From: Phytophthora colocasiae
Lineage: Eukaryota > Oomycota > Peronosporomycetes > Peronosporales > Peronosporaceae
Direction: 5' to 3'
DNA length: 64,000 nucleotides
Assembly (NCBI GenBank): GCA_018806915.1
Contig: JAGKQI010000094.1
Span: forward strand, 1,198,882-1,262,881
How positions within the stretch are numbered: the first letter of the stretch is position 1; each line of letters opens with the position of its first letter. The position numbers were made by a program, and so were the translations under genes. The notes beneath the pieces are model-generated. The model saw nothing but the letters and a program-made list of their open reading frames with translations, was not told where the DNA came from and made no database searches. This document shows positions 11,467 to 22,129 of the stretch, one piece after another.

Positions 11467-12772
11467 ATGCAGTGGGTTGTCGATGAGCTAGCCGCAGCCA
11501 GTTGTTGATCCTACAAATTGCTGTCACGAGGCAGAATATTAGCTAGTCAGCCTATAAAACGTAGTCACGGAATTTGCACGATATTACTGGTCAAAATAAT
11601 TTGTCGGATATAAGATTGTGTCGGATAGAAGTTGAGTATTACGGTAGTTCAATGTTCGGAACCCCGTCCCTTTTTTTTCGTTGCTTGTCACTTCCTTTAG
11701 CGGGGGTCTTGAGGGGGCGAGATTCGACGAGATCGTCAGGCCAAACAACCATTTCCTTCCGATCCGGGGTATGCACTTAAAGGATAGTTCACTAGATAGG
11801 GCAAAGCTGGCCAATATATTATCCAGTCTTAACCGCTATACTAGGTCACGTATCCTTACCTTCTCGACGCTTGTAGGGCCAATGTAGTTCCCGGTTCCAG
11901 GCGTAGCGAACACACTTGAGTGGTGCAGGGCAAATTCGATTCTGTTTATGGTTATTCCTATGCCTACTAATCCCATCCTGATTTACTATCCTACGATCAC
12001 ATGACACTGGCTACATACCTGATCCCTAGCTTGGTTCCCAACCCTGATCGTGAGTCGATTTCGTACTTAGCCGGGACTTGATCTCGCACTCAGCCGAGCC
12101 TTGATCTCGCACTTAATCGGGACTTGATCTTGCACTTAGTCGGGTCTTGATCTCGCACTCAGTCGGGGAGGTGATCGCTGCCAGATCCCGCTTGGTAGTC
12201 GTTCGGAGAATCAGGATCAGGGTACCAGAAGAGTCTGCATCGGGCCTGGGGCTGAGCTTGATCCGGAGCTGATCTCGTACTTAAACGGGAGAGGATCACT
12301 ACGTGATCCCGCTTCGTCGCCGCCCGGAGAATCAGGATCACGTCCTTAGAAGGCTCCAGAACGCCGGGGTGAACCGTGAGCCAAAATCACGCTCACTCGG
12401 GACCCCGCCATCGCCGATCGCGCTAGAACACCCTTGATCTCCTTATCTTTCCACCCGGTAGAACTCCGATCACCAACGAACACCGCTTCCCGTCCCTCGA
12501 ACGACCTCCGGCTGATGTCCCTGTTGCCTGTTCCCGGGCGGGATCCTTCGTACCCTCATCTGATTCGCGTCAGATCTGGGCATCACCAGTCCCCCTGTCG
12601 CTTGTTCCGGCTCTCTTCGGTTATGTGGCTGATATCGCTTCTCCGTAAAATTTCTCGTTCGCTTTACCACATCCGCCCCCAGCACGTAAGTTGGGCTGGC
12701 GCAGCTCACTTCGGGCTCATTTCCATATTCGTCACCCGGGACACAAGTTGTTCAAGCACCATCACCCCCACG

Positions 12773-13465
12773 ATGTCCGATTCGCCTCCTTCGCCTCCCT
12801 CGATGCCTAGGACTCCCTCGATCGAACGCTCGCTCCGATCCACCACCTCACACTTCTCCACTCCCGGTGTAAGCTCTGAGCTGGTCACCTTACGGGCGAG
12901 ATTATCCCACAGTCAACGGATGACCCTGGGTCGCGATCGGGATCACTTGGACGGAACCGTCCGCCGGTTGCGGTCTGAAATTGAGGACATGGTGCACTTC
13001 CGGGACGACCAGGCAGAGGATATCCTGCGTCTAAACACTGAAATCGCTCATCTGCGGTCGGGAATGAGAGGTGCCGTCAGTGGGGACGCAATCGTCGCTT
13101 TGCAAGCCCAGCGAACCCAGCACGACGCCGAGCGACGAGATTCCGAGCGGCGAATGGTCCGGATCCAGGCGCAGCTAGATTCCGCGCTTGAGGACCTCGA
13201 CTCCCGGCTGGCGGAACTCCGCGAGACCGGAGAGGCCGAGATCGAACTCCGGGACAGACTCCGGGATCGCGACCGGGAACTCGCCGCCGTGCGCTACGAT
13301 CTCACCCTTGCTCAACATAGCCTAGATCACCGGCAGACGGATGATTCGCTCCCAGGTCAGCAGGCTTACGGCCGCGCCTGGTGGTCAGGCTCAAGGTATT
13401 TTAAGAAGGTGAAGACGGAGTTGGGCAGCGTGAGAAAGATTGCTGCGTGCCATTGCTGGCGATAA
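12773..13465 (+). CDS. Gag-like coiled-coil protein of LTR unit 3
   Basis: Open frame of 230 residues from ATG 12773. Residues about 1-60 are Ser/Pro rich (MSDSPPSPPSMPRTPSIERS). From about 50 to 200 the chain is almost pure charged heptad sequence (LRARLSHSQR, LRSEIEDMVHFRDDQ, LDSALEDLDSRLAELRE), so a long coiled coil is expected. The last 30 residues (GRAWWSGSRYFKKVKTELG) are different in character and may come from a foreign junction. Position behind an LTR-like leader suggests the N-terminal part of a retrotransposon Gag (capsid precursor). No capsid core, zinc knuckle or pol follows, so the unit cannot move alone. A longer frame opens at 12434, but its first 113 codons lie in the leader and I prefer the ATG at 12773 because all units and the divergent copy share it. 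Confidence 0.55.
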   Translation: MSDSPPSPPSMPRTPSIERSLRSTTSHFSTPGVSSELVTLRARLSHSQRMTLGRDRDHLDGTVRRLRSEIEDMVHFRDDQAEDILRLNTEIAHLRSGMRGAVSGDAIVALQAQRTQHDAERRDSERRMVRIQAQLDSALEDLDSRLAELRETGEAEIELRDRLRDRDRELAAVRYDLTLAQHSLDHRQTDDSLPGQQAYGRAWWSGSRYFKKVKTELGSVRKIAACHCWR

Positions 13466-13990
13466 ATGCAGTGGGTTGTCGATGAGCTAGCCGCAGCCAG
13501 TTGTTGATCCTACAAATTGCTGTCACGAGGCAGAATATTAGCTAGTCAGCCTATAAAACGTAGTCACGGAATTTGCACGATATTACTGGTCAAAATAATT
13601 TGTCGGATATAAGATTGTGTCGGATAGAAGTTGAGTATTACGGTAGTTCAATGTTCGGAACCCCGTCCCTTTTTTTCGTTGCTTGTCACTTCCTTTAGCG
13701 GGGGTCTTGAGGGGGCGAGATTCGACGAGATCGTCAGGCCAAACAACCATTTCCTTCCGATCCGGGGTATGCACTTAAAGGATAGTTCACTAGATAGGGC
13801 AAAGCTGGCCAATATATTATCCAGTCTTAACCGCTATACTAGGTCACGTATCCTTACCTTCTCGACGCTTGTAGGGCCAATGTAGTTCCCGGTTCCAGGC
13901 GTAGCGAACACACTTGAGTGGTTCAGGGCAAATTCGCTTCTGTTTATGGTTAGTCCTATGCCTACCAGTCCCATCCTGATTTACTATCCT

Positions 13991-14885
13991 ACGATCACAT
14001 GACGCTGGCTACATGGCTGATCCCTAATTTGGTTCCCCTACCCCTGATCCGGAGCTGATGCGATACTTAATCGGGAGCCGATGTGATACTTGATCGGGAG
14101 CTGATTTCGTACATAAACGGGAGGACACACTTAACCAGGAGTTCGATCGTTGTGTGATCCCACTTGGTCGCCTCCCGAAGAACTAGGAGCAAGCCGGTAG
14201 AAGTATCCACGTCAAGTCCTGAGCCCCGCTTAGTCCGGGGTCGATCTCGTACTTGATCTGGAGGTGACCACTCAGTGATCCCGCTTGGTCCACCTCTGGC
14301 GAGCTGGGATCACACTGTTAGAGAGGACCAAGGTGTCAGGCCATGCCATACGCCAAAGTCGTATCCACTCAGGATCATGTCGTCGTCGATCACACGCGGC
14401 CACCCTTGATCGTCCCGTCGCTCCCTCCGTATAACTTGATCACCGTCGACCACCGCTCCACTGCCATCACACATGAGCTCCAGAAGCCGACGCCCTTCAG
14501 CCGAGATCATCCTGGCCACACTCACTCTCTCGAGCATGGATGGCTCTTGCTTGGATTCCGTGGGACCATCATGCCGGCGATCCTTCTAGGCCGGCCTTCT
14601 GTTTCCGGATCCAGCGACCCGCCGCGGGTGTCTCCAGGGCCTGTTCCCGAAAGGGATCCGTCATGCCCTCATCTGATTCGCCTCAGACCTGGGTATCACA
14701 GGTCGCCCCATGTCGCTTGCTCCGGCTCTCTGGGCTTCGTGGCTGCAATCACCTTTCCGGAAAATCTTCTCATCCACTTTACCACATCCGCCTCCAGCAC
14801 GCAAGTTGAGCGAGTGCAGCTCACTTCGAGCTCATTCCTAAATTCGCCCAAGACACCGAACACCCGGTTCCTCCTTTCACCAGCA
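13991..14885 (+). other. Divergent LTR-like leader
   Basis: Related to, but clearly diverged from, the leader of the 1.99-kb units. It keeps degenerate GATC repeats (14040-14130) and several shared stretches such as the region before the gag ATG. No gene seen besides frames that shadow the leader. Confidence 0.5.
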
Positions 14886-15695
14886 ATGTCGACTCCACCG
14901 CCGTCCAGTCACGGGGAATCTCCACCACCTTCGCTGCCTCGCTCTCCCTCGACACCACGGACTCCTACGAGCGAGCGTTCGTTCCGTTCGGCCCGATCCG
15001 CCGCCTCGCGCTTCTCCATCCCCGGTGCGAGTCCCGAGTTGGTCACATTGCGAGCGAAACTGGCCCATAGTCAGCGGATGCATGAGACTCTAAGCCGCGA
15101 CCGGGATCATTGATGTGACCGCCCGCTGGTTGCGATCCGAGATCGAGGACATGGAGCGCTTCCGAGACGATCAGGCAGAGGGAATTTTGCGTCTCAACGT
15201 CGAGATCACCCAACTGCGTTCGGGAGCGGGTGCAAACGCCGGCGGAACTGTGATCGCCGCGCTCCAATATCAACAGGACCAGCACGAGCTCACCGTCGTC
15301 GGGATCCTCTCATGGATCACCTCCGTTGTCACCTCCTCCTGGCGATTCCCCGCCCCATGGACCCCCCCCCCCCCTCTCCCCTATTCCCGGTCGCCTCTTT
15401 TATCTCGGATTACGATCGACTGCGCAATTTCGCCGCTGCGGACGTTGAGCCTTGGAACCCGCCTGTGATGGGGCAGTACTCCATCGTGGGTCTGATCGCT
15501 AACACCTTGGCTAAACGTTTGCTGATCCCCACTGGTTGGTTGTTCCCTTCCCAGATGCAGGCCGGGACGGCACCGACACTCGGTACTGAGTACCTCAACG
15601 GGTCGATCACGGGTCCGAACGTACTTGATCAGATGGCCCGGGGGCCATGGAATGACTTTTCGAATCCAGGACCCCTCACGCTCAACTTCACCCTA

Positions 15696-15778
<83 letters not shown>

Positions 15779-16133
15779 GCCCTCGCGACCGCGGCTGCAT
15801 AATACCGGGCCCTGGAGGAGAAACACCGTCAAACGTTCTTGGAGGTCACCCACAATCTCGATATTAGGTTGTCCATGCGGGCTGCGAATCTCACGCTGCA
15901 GCAGTATTACGCAGCTCGCAAGTCCCGACGCGGTCGTGCCGGGTCAGCCTGGCGTCGGTTCCTCGCTTCCTTCCCCGCCATTATGCAAAATCAGTGGTTT
16001 TACATCGACATTCTCCTGGATCCATTCTTTCTCTACCTGAGAGAGAGAGAGAGCAATCAAATGGAAGACGGGCGATCCGGAGGGCAGAGTGATCGGGTCG
16101 AAAGTCTCGATACTGGTTACGCCATGGATTCTT
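14886..16133 (+). pseudogene. Divergent gag-like gene broken by a GA microsatellite
   Basis: A second subfamily of the coiled-coil gag: MSTPPPSSHGESPPPSLPRS to TLSRDRDH (14886-15113), then after a frameshift WLRSEIEDMERFRDDQAEGI (15118-15290). The middle is replaced by unrelated and low-complexity sequence including a GA microsatellite. Coding resemblance returns from about 15810 with EEKHRQTFLEVTHNLDIRL and LTLQQYYAARKSRRG, ending at 16135. This downstream piece shows what follows the coiled coil in a less truncated element. Not functional. Confidence 0.55.
15699..15775 (+). repeat. (GA)n microsatellite
   Basis: Uninterrupted GA dinucleotides over about 77 bp within the divergent gag copy; translated it would give Arg-Glu repeats. 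A short GAGAGAGAGAGAG run recurs at 16038-16052. Confidence 0.97.
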
Positions 16134-16316
16134 GATCACATTCTGCCAAAGCATCGATCTGATCGATAGGTTCGGACAGGTTCGCTGTGGGATCTTCCAG
16201 GTTAGAAACCACGCCGGGATACCAACGAACCGCATCCACCCCTGGGATAGGAAGGTAGAGAAAGAATGGATCCAGGAGAATGTCGATCTAAAACCACCGA
16301 TTTTGCATAATGGAGC
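15975..16316. repeat. Inner inverted repeat at the foldback centre
   Basis: About 62 bp at 15975-16036 (CCATTATGCAAAATC ... CCATTCTTTCTCTACC) recur inverted at 16254-16315 with few changes, separated by about 217 bp. This marks the turning point between the plus-oriented gag copy and the inverted LTR arm to its right. Confidence 0.8.
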
Positions 16317-16339
16317 GGCAGCCCCTCCGTAGACCTTAT

Positions 16340-17702
16340 TGTGGTGAAGTGAACGAAGATCTTTCCCGGAGAGGCGATATCAGCCACGAAGCCGAAGAGA
16401 GCCAGAACAAGCGACAGGGGGACCTGTGATGCCCAGATCTGAGTCGAATCAGACGAAGGTACGATGGGTCCCGCCGGGGAACAGGCAGCGGAGACACCTG
16501 CGGAAGGCCTAGCGGAGCACGGTTCGTTGGTGATCCGAGTTCTACCGGGTGGGAGAATGGGGAGATCAAGGGTGTCCTCGCGCGATCGGCGATGGTGGGG
16601 TCCCAAGTGAGCACGATCTTGGCTCACGGTTCACCCCGGCACCCTGGAGCCTTCTAACAACATGATCCTGATTCCCCGGGTGGCGGCGAAGCAGGATCAC
16701 GTAGTGATCCCCTCCCGTTTAAGTACGAGATCAGCTCCGGATCAAGCCCAGCCCCAGTCCCGACTCAGACTCCTCAGGTGGCCTGATCCTAATTCTCAGA
16801 ACGACTACCAAGCGGGATCTGGCAGCGATCACCTCCCCGACTGAGTGCGAGATCAAGTCCCGACTAAGTGTGAGATCAAGTCCCGATTATGTGCGAGATC
16901 AAGGCTCGGCTGAGTGCGAGATCAAGTCCCGGCTAAGTACGAGATCAAGTCCCAGCTAAGTACGAAATCGACTCACGATCAGGGTTGGGAACCAAGCTAG
17001 GGATCAGGTATGTAGCCAGTGTCATGTGATCGTAGGATAGTAAATCAGGATGGGATTAGTAGGCATAGGAATAACCATAAACAGAATCGAATTTGCCCTG
17101 AACCACTCAAGTGTGTTCGCTACGCCTGGAACCGGGAACTACATTGGCCCTACAAGCGTCGAGAAGGTAAGGATACGTGACCTAGTATAGCGGTTAAGAC
17201 TGGATAATATATTGGCCAGCTTTGCCCTATCTAGTGAACTATCCTTTAAGTGCATACCCCGGACCGGAAGGAAATGGTTGTTTGGCCTGACGATCTCGTC
17301 GAATCTCACCCCCTCAAGACCCCCGCTAAAGGAAGTGACAAGCAACGAAAAAAAGGGACGGGGTTCCGAACATTGAACTATTGGAAGACCTGGATCAATG
17401 ACCAGGCACCCGGATCAAGGCCCGAGAACTCGCCTACGACCGGGATCAAGTACCCCGAGGTGGAGTGAAGAACTTCCACGCTACCTCACACCCCTGCGTC
17501 CCACAAGACATTCTTCTGACCTTCAAGACATCTTCAGAAGTCACCTGGAAGAGCGTAACCCGCCTACCGACGGGTACACAAGGTGGAACTACACACACAG
17601 AGATCACGGATCATCGGGGGACCCCCTCCGTTAGTCGGTGTCTGGGCGCAAGTGGTGATCGAGACCTGCCTCAACGAGATTTTGGCAGATCCGCTCCACC
17701 AC
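16340..17702 (-). repeat. Inverted LTR-like arm
   Basis: Reverse-complement counterpart of 7340-8690, with six 23-bp GATC repeats at about 16840-16975 and the CCGAACATTGAACTA junction at 17367-17381. Frames along it are leader shadows; no protein family recognised. Confidence 0.8.
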
Positions 17703-17729
17703 ATTCCAGTCCCTAAAGTTAGTACACGT

Positions 17730-18180
17730 GAAACGTGAGTTTAATCAGGCGGCCGATTACCTGACATCCAAGACCCTTGCACCTGGCAAGTTCAGGACTC
17801 TGATAAACTGACTCATCTAAAACTGGTGTCCAAGATCGATGAGAAGTTGATGAAGCCTCCCGAGATGGTGCCTTCTGATGTTCCGGACGATGTTCACGAC
17901 GGCTCTGATGAACAAGGTAGTACACCAGAGACGGATGGCCCAGGACAAGAGTCTGCACCACTGCCTCACGCGGCCAAAGTCTTTGCTGCCATCACTCGTG
18001 CTCAGGATCAGGAGGATACAAGTCTACCAGACGATGTAGAAGCTCGTGAACCTATGGGCCCACTGGAATTTCAGGAAGAACGCTGGCGGCGGATCAAAGT
18101 TCACCAGACCCAAGATGCTCATCTGGCAGAACTCATCAAGTTCCTTAAGGGTGACGTGGGAGATCACGTCCCCGAGTAAG
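17730..18180 (+). pseudogene. RNase H tail and linker of the chromovirus pol
   Basis: REFNQAADYLTSKTL (about 17740-17790) is the typical end of the Ty3/Gypsy RNase H domain, followed by stops. The frame 17826-18179 is an acidic linker (MVPSDVPDDVHDGSDEQG) leading into HLAELIKFLKGD, the usual lead-in to integrase. It ends at a TAA at 18178-18180 and the integrase resumes in another phase. Confidence 0.65.
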
Positions 18181-19710
18181 GAAGCTTGCCAGGATTGCCG
18201 ATGATTTCATCTTGGATTCCAGAGACGTTTTGTACCGCCTCAGCCGTGCTACCAAGAACGTCCGAGAGACATGGTTGACGAACTCAGACTTGTGGTTCCC
18301 AGAGACTTGCATGCCGATATGCTGCACTATGCTCATGGGGATTACCAGGGTGCTCACCAGGGAATCAAACGTACGTTCAAGAAGCTGAGCTCCGAGTTCA
18401 ACTGGATTGGTATGTACGCTGATGTGGAAAGGTTCGTCAAGGAGTGTATGGACTGTGCTAGCGGCAAGGGGCGTCCCCCGAATCCTGGACCGTCGCCCGG
18501 CATCATTGAGCCCAGTCGACCTTTTGAAGTGGTGTCCGTGGATTTCGTGACGCACATGCCAAAGTCTGCCAGAGGCAACACGTTCCTGTTGTTGTTCCAA
18601 GACATGTTCTCAGGCTATGTGATGTGCAAGCCTATGAGTATTACTACGGCCCAAGATGTCGCTGAGGCCTACGAGGGACGTGTCTTCCGGAACTTCGGAG
18701 CTAGTTCACTGATACGCCATGATCAGGACCCTCGATTCATGAGTGAAGTGTTCAGGTGTTTCCGGGACCTCCTGGGAAGCAGACAACGAGCGACTCTGGC
18801 GTACCGTCCCTAGGCGAACGGCCAACAAGAACGGTCTGTTCAGACGGTCGTGCGCGCCATCAAGGCCTACATCGCCGAAGCTGATCAGAGTGACTGGGAC
18901 GACCACGCCGAACGCCTGATGTTCGTAGTGAACACTTCCTTTGATGCGACCCGTCTGGAAACACCATTTTTCCTGGTGCACGGATGGGATGCTCACGGGA
19001 CTGTGTCCGCGATGCTTGGGCCAAAGCCTTCTGGTGTACAAGAGCGCACTGCTTACGAGTGGCGTCGGAAGATGCAACGAGATTACAGCTACACTCAAGC
19101 CTGTGCTGAAGAACTTCAGAACAAGGTTAAGCGGGAGCGTTCTGAAGAACAGACCCGGAAGTGGAAGGAGTTCTCAGAACGCCTGAAGTCCGGATTTGCC
19201 TTCGGTGATGCCGTGTGGCTATACATCCCCAAGGTACAAACGGGGATGAGTCGGAAACTCGCACACATGTGGCATGGCCCTTTCCGGATTGAAGAGATGT
19301 TGGATGATTTTCGTGTGAAACTCAAGGTCGAGGACACCGGGTATCGTGTGAACCCTTGGGTTCATATAAGTCGCCTGAAACCGAGAGCCTTGTTTCCCAG
19401 AAGACCATCTGTGGAACTCGATGTCCATGGGGATGATGACTTTGATGCAGCACTGTTACCAGAAGACAGTTGGGAGCCCGACACCAAGAACGATGAATAC
19501 GAGGTGGAAAAGATACTAGATACTCGGTGGAGCAAGCGTACCAGAACCTCCAAGAGACTTCGGGATTACCTGGTCAAGTACGATGAGACAGAGTGGCTAC
19601 CCTTGTCAAAGCTGAACTGTGGCGCTTTGCTATATGAGTTCAATCAGAGCGCACGAGCGCGAGCTCGTTTCCAAACAATGCAAGCTGGGGGCGATCACCC
19701 CAGAGTATAA
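18181..19710 (+). pseudogene. Chromovirus integrase with chromodomain (one stop)
   Basis: Integrase inserts retroelement cDNA into the host chromosome. The HHCC zinc-binding region runs through LHYAHGDYQGAHQGIKR to CMDC. The catalytic core shows D in VDFVTHM, D in RHDQDPRF and E in NGQQERSVQTV. A single TAG at 18811-18813 sits just before the last of these, in place of a Gln found in relatives (YRP-Q-ANGQ). Downstream are the integrase C-terminal domain (FGDAVWLYIP, KLAHMWHGPFRI) and a chromodomain (EYEVEKILDTRW, DYLVKYDETEW) that would direct insertion to modified chromatin. The start of the domain (18181-18270) is in a shifted frame. Otherwise well preserved over 480 codons. Confidence 0.88.
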
Positions 19711-19886
19711 GCTTGAAAACTTACTCTGAAAACTCTGGTGAACAGTGGTGTTCACCAGACGATGTATTTCAGAGATGAGGTGTCTGAGAGACATGTCTTT
19801 CGTAAATGTGATTAAGGGAATACGTGACTTTCGGACATGGTGATTGTTACGTGAATTTGTATGGAGATGATTTTGTGGTTGTGTGT

Positions 19887-22124
19887 TTATGATAAAAAAG
19901 AGTGAAAGTAAAGCTCGCTCTGGCGGTTCTGGTACATGACCTCCCACGGAGCTTCGTCCAGCAGAGCTTGGTACTTCTTGGAATTCCAGCGCTTCTTCAG
20001 GCGCACCAGAGTGTGTCTGTGGGGCTCGAAGTCTGGGAACCCTGGAGTCTGCCCGATAGCCGTCTTGGTGTCACTGGTCGGCTGGGCCGGGATGCCGTAG
20101 TATAGCCACGACGAACAATGGGTGTCCGGGGCTTCAATTGTCAACAACGCCTTCGGTGTTAGTGATGCGCACGGTCTGGGCACCAGACTTGACTTCCGGA
20201 GTTTACCGGAAGGTCGCTTGCCCGAAGAACTCTTGTGCGACTTGGAGTCTTGAGCCTTCTTGCTTTTGGGACTCAGTCGAAACACCAGACTTCTTGCTCG
20301 TGGGACTTGACTTGGAAGTGCCGCCGGACTTCTGACTGCTCGACTTGGACCTGGCTGCCTCGTGCACACTATCCCGCTTGGACTTCTTGCTCGGAAGTAT
20401 TGGGCCGGAGTCGTCTGTGTCACTGGACTCGTTGTCCCGTGGACGCTTGGTGCCAGAGTGGGAGTGGTCATCAGACCCCTTATCGTCCGACACGCTGCCG
20501 TTCCCAGACTCTTCATCACTGGACCCATCATCGCTGGACGAAAACTCCTGTTCGCCAGGCTCCTTGAAATCCGGGTCCTTCTGGGGATCGTCCTCTGTGG
20601 ACTCGGGCTCACTGACAGGATATGGTACATGAGCGTCTCCCAGACTGGCGGTTCCACATCGCTCTTCTGGAGACGGCGTAATTCTTCCTCTGCCATCATG
20701 TAGTACGTCTCTGGGACATACGAAGTCCATGGGGACACGAACCCGATGTTTCCCAGAAGGTCGGGCAGGCTTGAGCGGCGGAGCGTCCGAACACTTAGTT
20801 GACTTGGCAGGCAACAGAGACTTGGTCGCCGGACGCTTAGAGCCTGACTTCTCGGGGCCGCCAGCATGTTCACCGGAGACCGTCACACCACTGCCAGCAC
20901 CCGTCAGATCTAGCACTTTGACCACTTTCTTGGCCTGCTGCTCGGTCGGACCGAAGTTTAGCGAGACGTTCGTGGAAGTCTGGTATTACAGTCTTCCGCT
21001 GGTCCATCGCAGTCACGTTGATAATGGTGTCCCAGTCTTCTGGCGGCGCCTTACCCTCTTGGAAGTTCACCAGAAGCTCCCGAAGACGCACCCAGCTGCC
21101 GTTCAATTCCCCGTGTTCAAACAGGTACTCCAGGAAACCCCAGGAGTCTGTGGCAGTGGTCGTGGGGCGCGCTTTCAACAGCCATCAGGCGCTCCTCCAG
21201 AGCCGATTTCTCAGCCTCTATAGCGTAAATCTGGTCTTGCTAGTGAGACCCAAGGTCCCTGGACTCAGCACTCAGACGATTTTCGACCTCACCGGCAGTA
21301 CGCCGGGCGTCCAGAACTTCGTGACACCAATATTATTAGTTAAAGACCCACTGGCGCTTGAGATCTTCCGACTCGTTCTGAATGGCGGCAGTGTCCACCA
21401 GAGATGCACCGCCCTGCGACTCTACTTGGAGTCGAAGCCGACGGTGAGCGCCGGCCATCTGCTTCAGATAGCCAGATGTCTTGTACACCCGCTCAGCAAG
21501 ACGCTGATGAGGGAGGTGCAGGAGGATTGCCGCCAACTCCCGGAGGACATCAACGGACCCTATGTGCGCTTCCAGATTCAGCCGGTTACGGCTGTCCACG
21601 CGAGGAACGAGCATCTGACTTTCAGTGAAGTCAGGGATTACGCGCTCGAGCTCTGAGATGGCTGCCGGTGTGAAGCCTTCGAGGCCAACCAGAACACCGG
21701 GCCCACCATAGATGTTCGCGATATGGTTGCCCACACGGAAGTCCTCAGCATGTGCTGGGGCACCAACCAAGAAGGGTTGCCCTTCAGGCGCCGGCCTAGG
21801 ATCCACCCAGTTGGCAGGTGCGAACAACTCGTCGACCTCAGTAGTGGAGAGAATGTGGGGGTCTCTGGGGAACGGAGCTGCGACACCAGAAGAAGGACTC
21901 GCAGAAGCCGCAGACATGTCAGGCACGCTCACATGATCATCGCCGTCAGCAGCATCAACGACCTGCTTCGGAGCGGTGGACGCGCTCGACTGTGAGGCTG
22001 GGGCGCTAGAGCTGCCTCCAGATGACGCAGCATTGTCGCCATCATCACCTCGCGATGCCGTGGATGCCGAAGCGGGTCTAGTGCCCGAGGCGTCGCCAAT
22101 AGTAGAAGCCGATGGAGAACCCAT
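19887..22124 (-). pseudogene. Opposite-strand gene carried by the chromovirus
   Basis: Protein of unknown function on the strand opposite pol, between the chromodomain and the LTR-like tail. In order: MGSPSAST at 22124, an Ala/Ser/Asp-rich region, then a folded-looking part (VDELFAPANWVDPRP, HIANIYGGPGVLVGLEGF, ISELERVIPDF). Next is a coiled coil (ENRLSAESRD, IEAEKSALEERLMAVES) interrupted by stops at 21335-21180. After that come FEHGELNGSWVRLRELLVNF and a long acidic Ser-rich region with KKSKR-type basic clusters (20925-20200). The basic end holds VRLKKRWNSKKYQALLDE (20010-19930), finishing at 19887. Several frameshifts. Composition suggests a nuclear or nucleic-acid-binding protein. It is not Gag in the usual place; a transduced host gene or a regulatory antisense gene are both possible. 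Confidence 0.5.
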
Positions 22125-22129
22125 GGCTG

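Larger units (their letters stand above)
7662..13990 (+). repeat. Tandem array of 1.99-kb LTR-gag units (3 full plus a partial)
   Basis: Units begin at TAGTTCAATGTTCGG: 7662-9648 (1987 bp), 9649-11644 (1996 bp), 11645-13643 (1999 bp), then a partial unit that diverges after about 13990. Each unit contains an LTR-like stretch with 23-bp GATC repeats, a leader of about 600 bp, a coiled-coil reading frame of about 230 codons and a 180-bp tail. Unit-to-unit differences are a handful of small indels, so the array is young. In unit 1 the left border is joined to the 7340-7661 segment; in units 2-4 it is joined to the unit tail. Confidence 0.85.
7340..17702. mobile_element. 10.4-kb block bounded by long inverted arms of an LTR-like sequence
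   Basis: The sequence from 7340 (GTGGTGGAGCGGATCTGCC) to about 8690 reappears inverted from 17702 back to about 16340, at high identity with scattered changes. Outside lie unrelated sequences: PiggyBac debris on the left, chromovirus pol on the right. Both arms contain the same LTR-like sequence with GATC-rich 23-bp repeats. The interior holds the 1.99-kb tandem units, a divergent copy and a GA microsatellite. No target duplication was recognised. It may be one foldback element, two head-to-head LTR elements with recombination, or an assembly join. Confidence 0.55.

Noticed and set aside
12434..12772. N-terminal extension of the gag-like frame from 12434
   Set aside because: It lies in the leader, is broken in unit 2, and the shared ATG at 12773 is followed by the first protein-like sequence.
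15625..15867. Arg-Glu repeat protein
   Set aside because: It is the translation of a GA microsatellite embedded in a broken gag copy.
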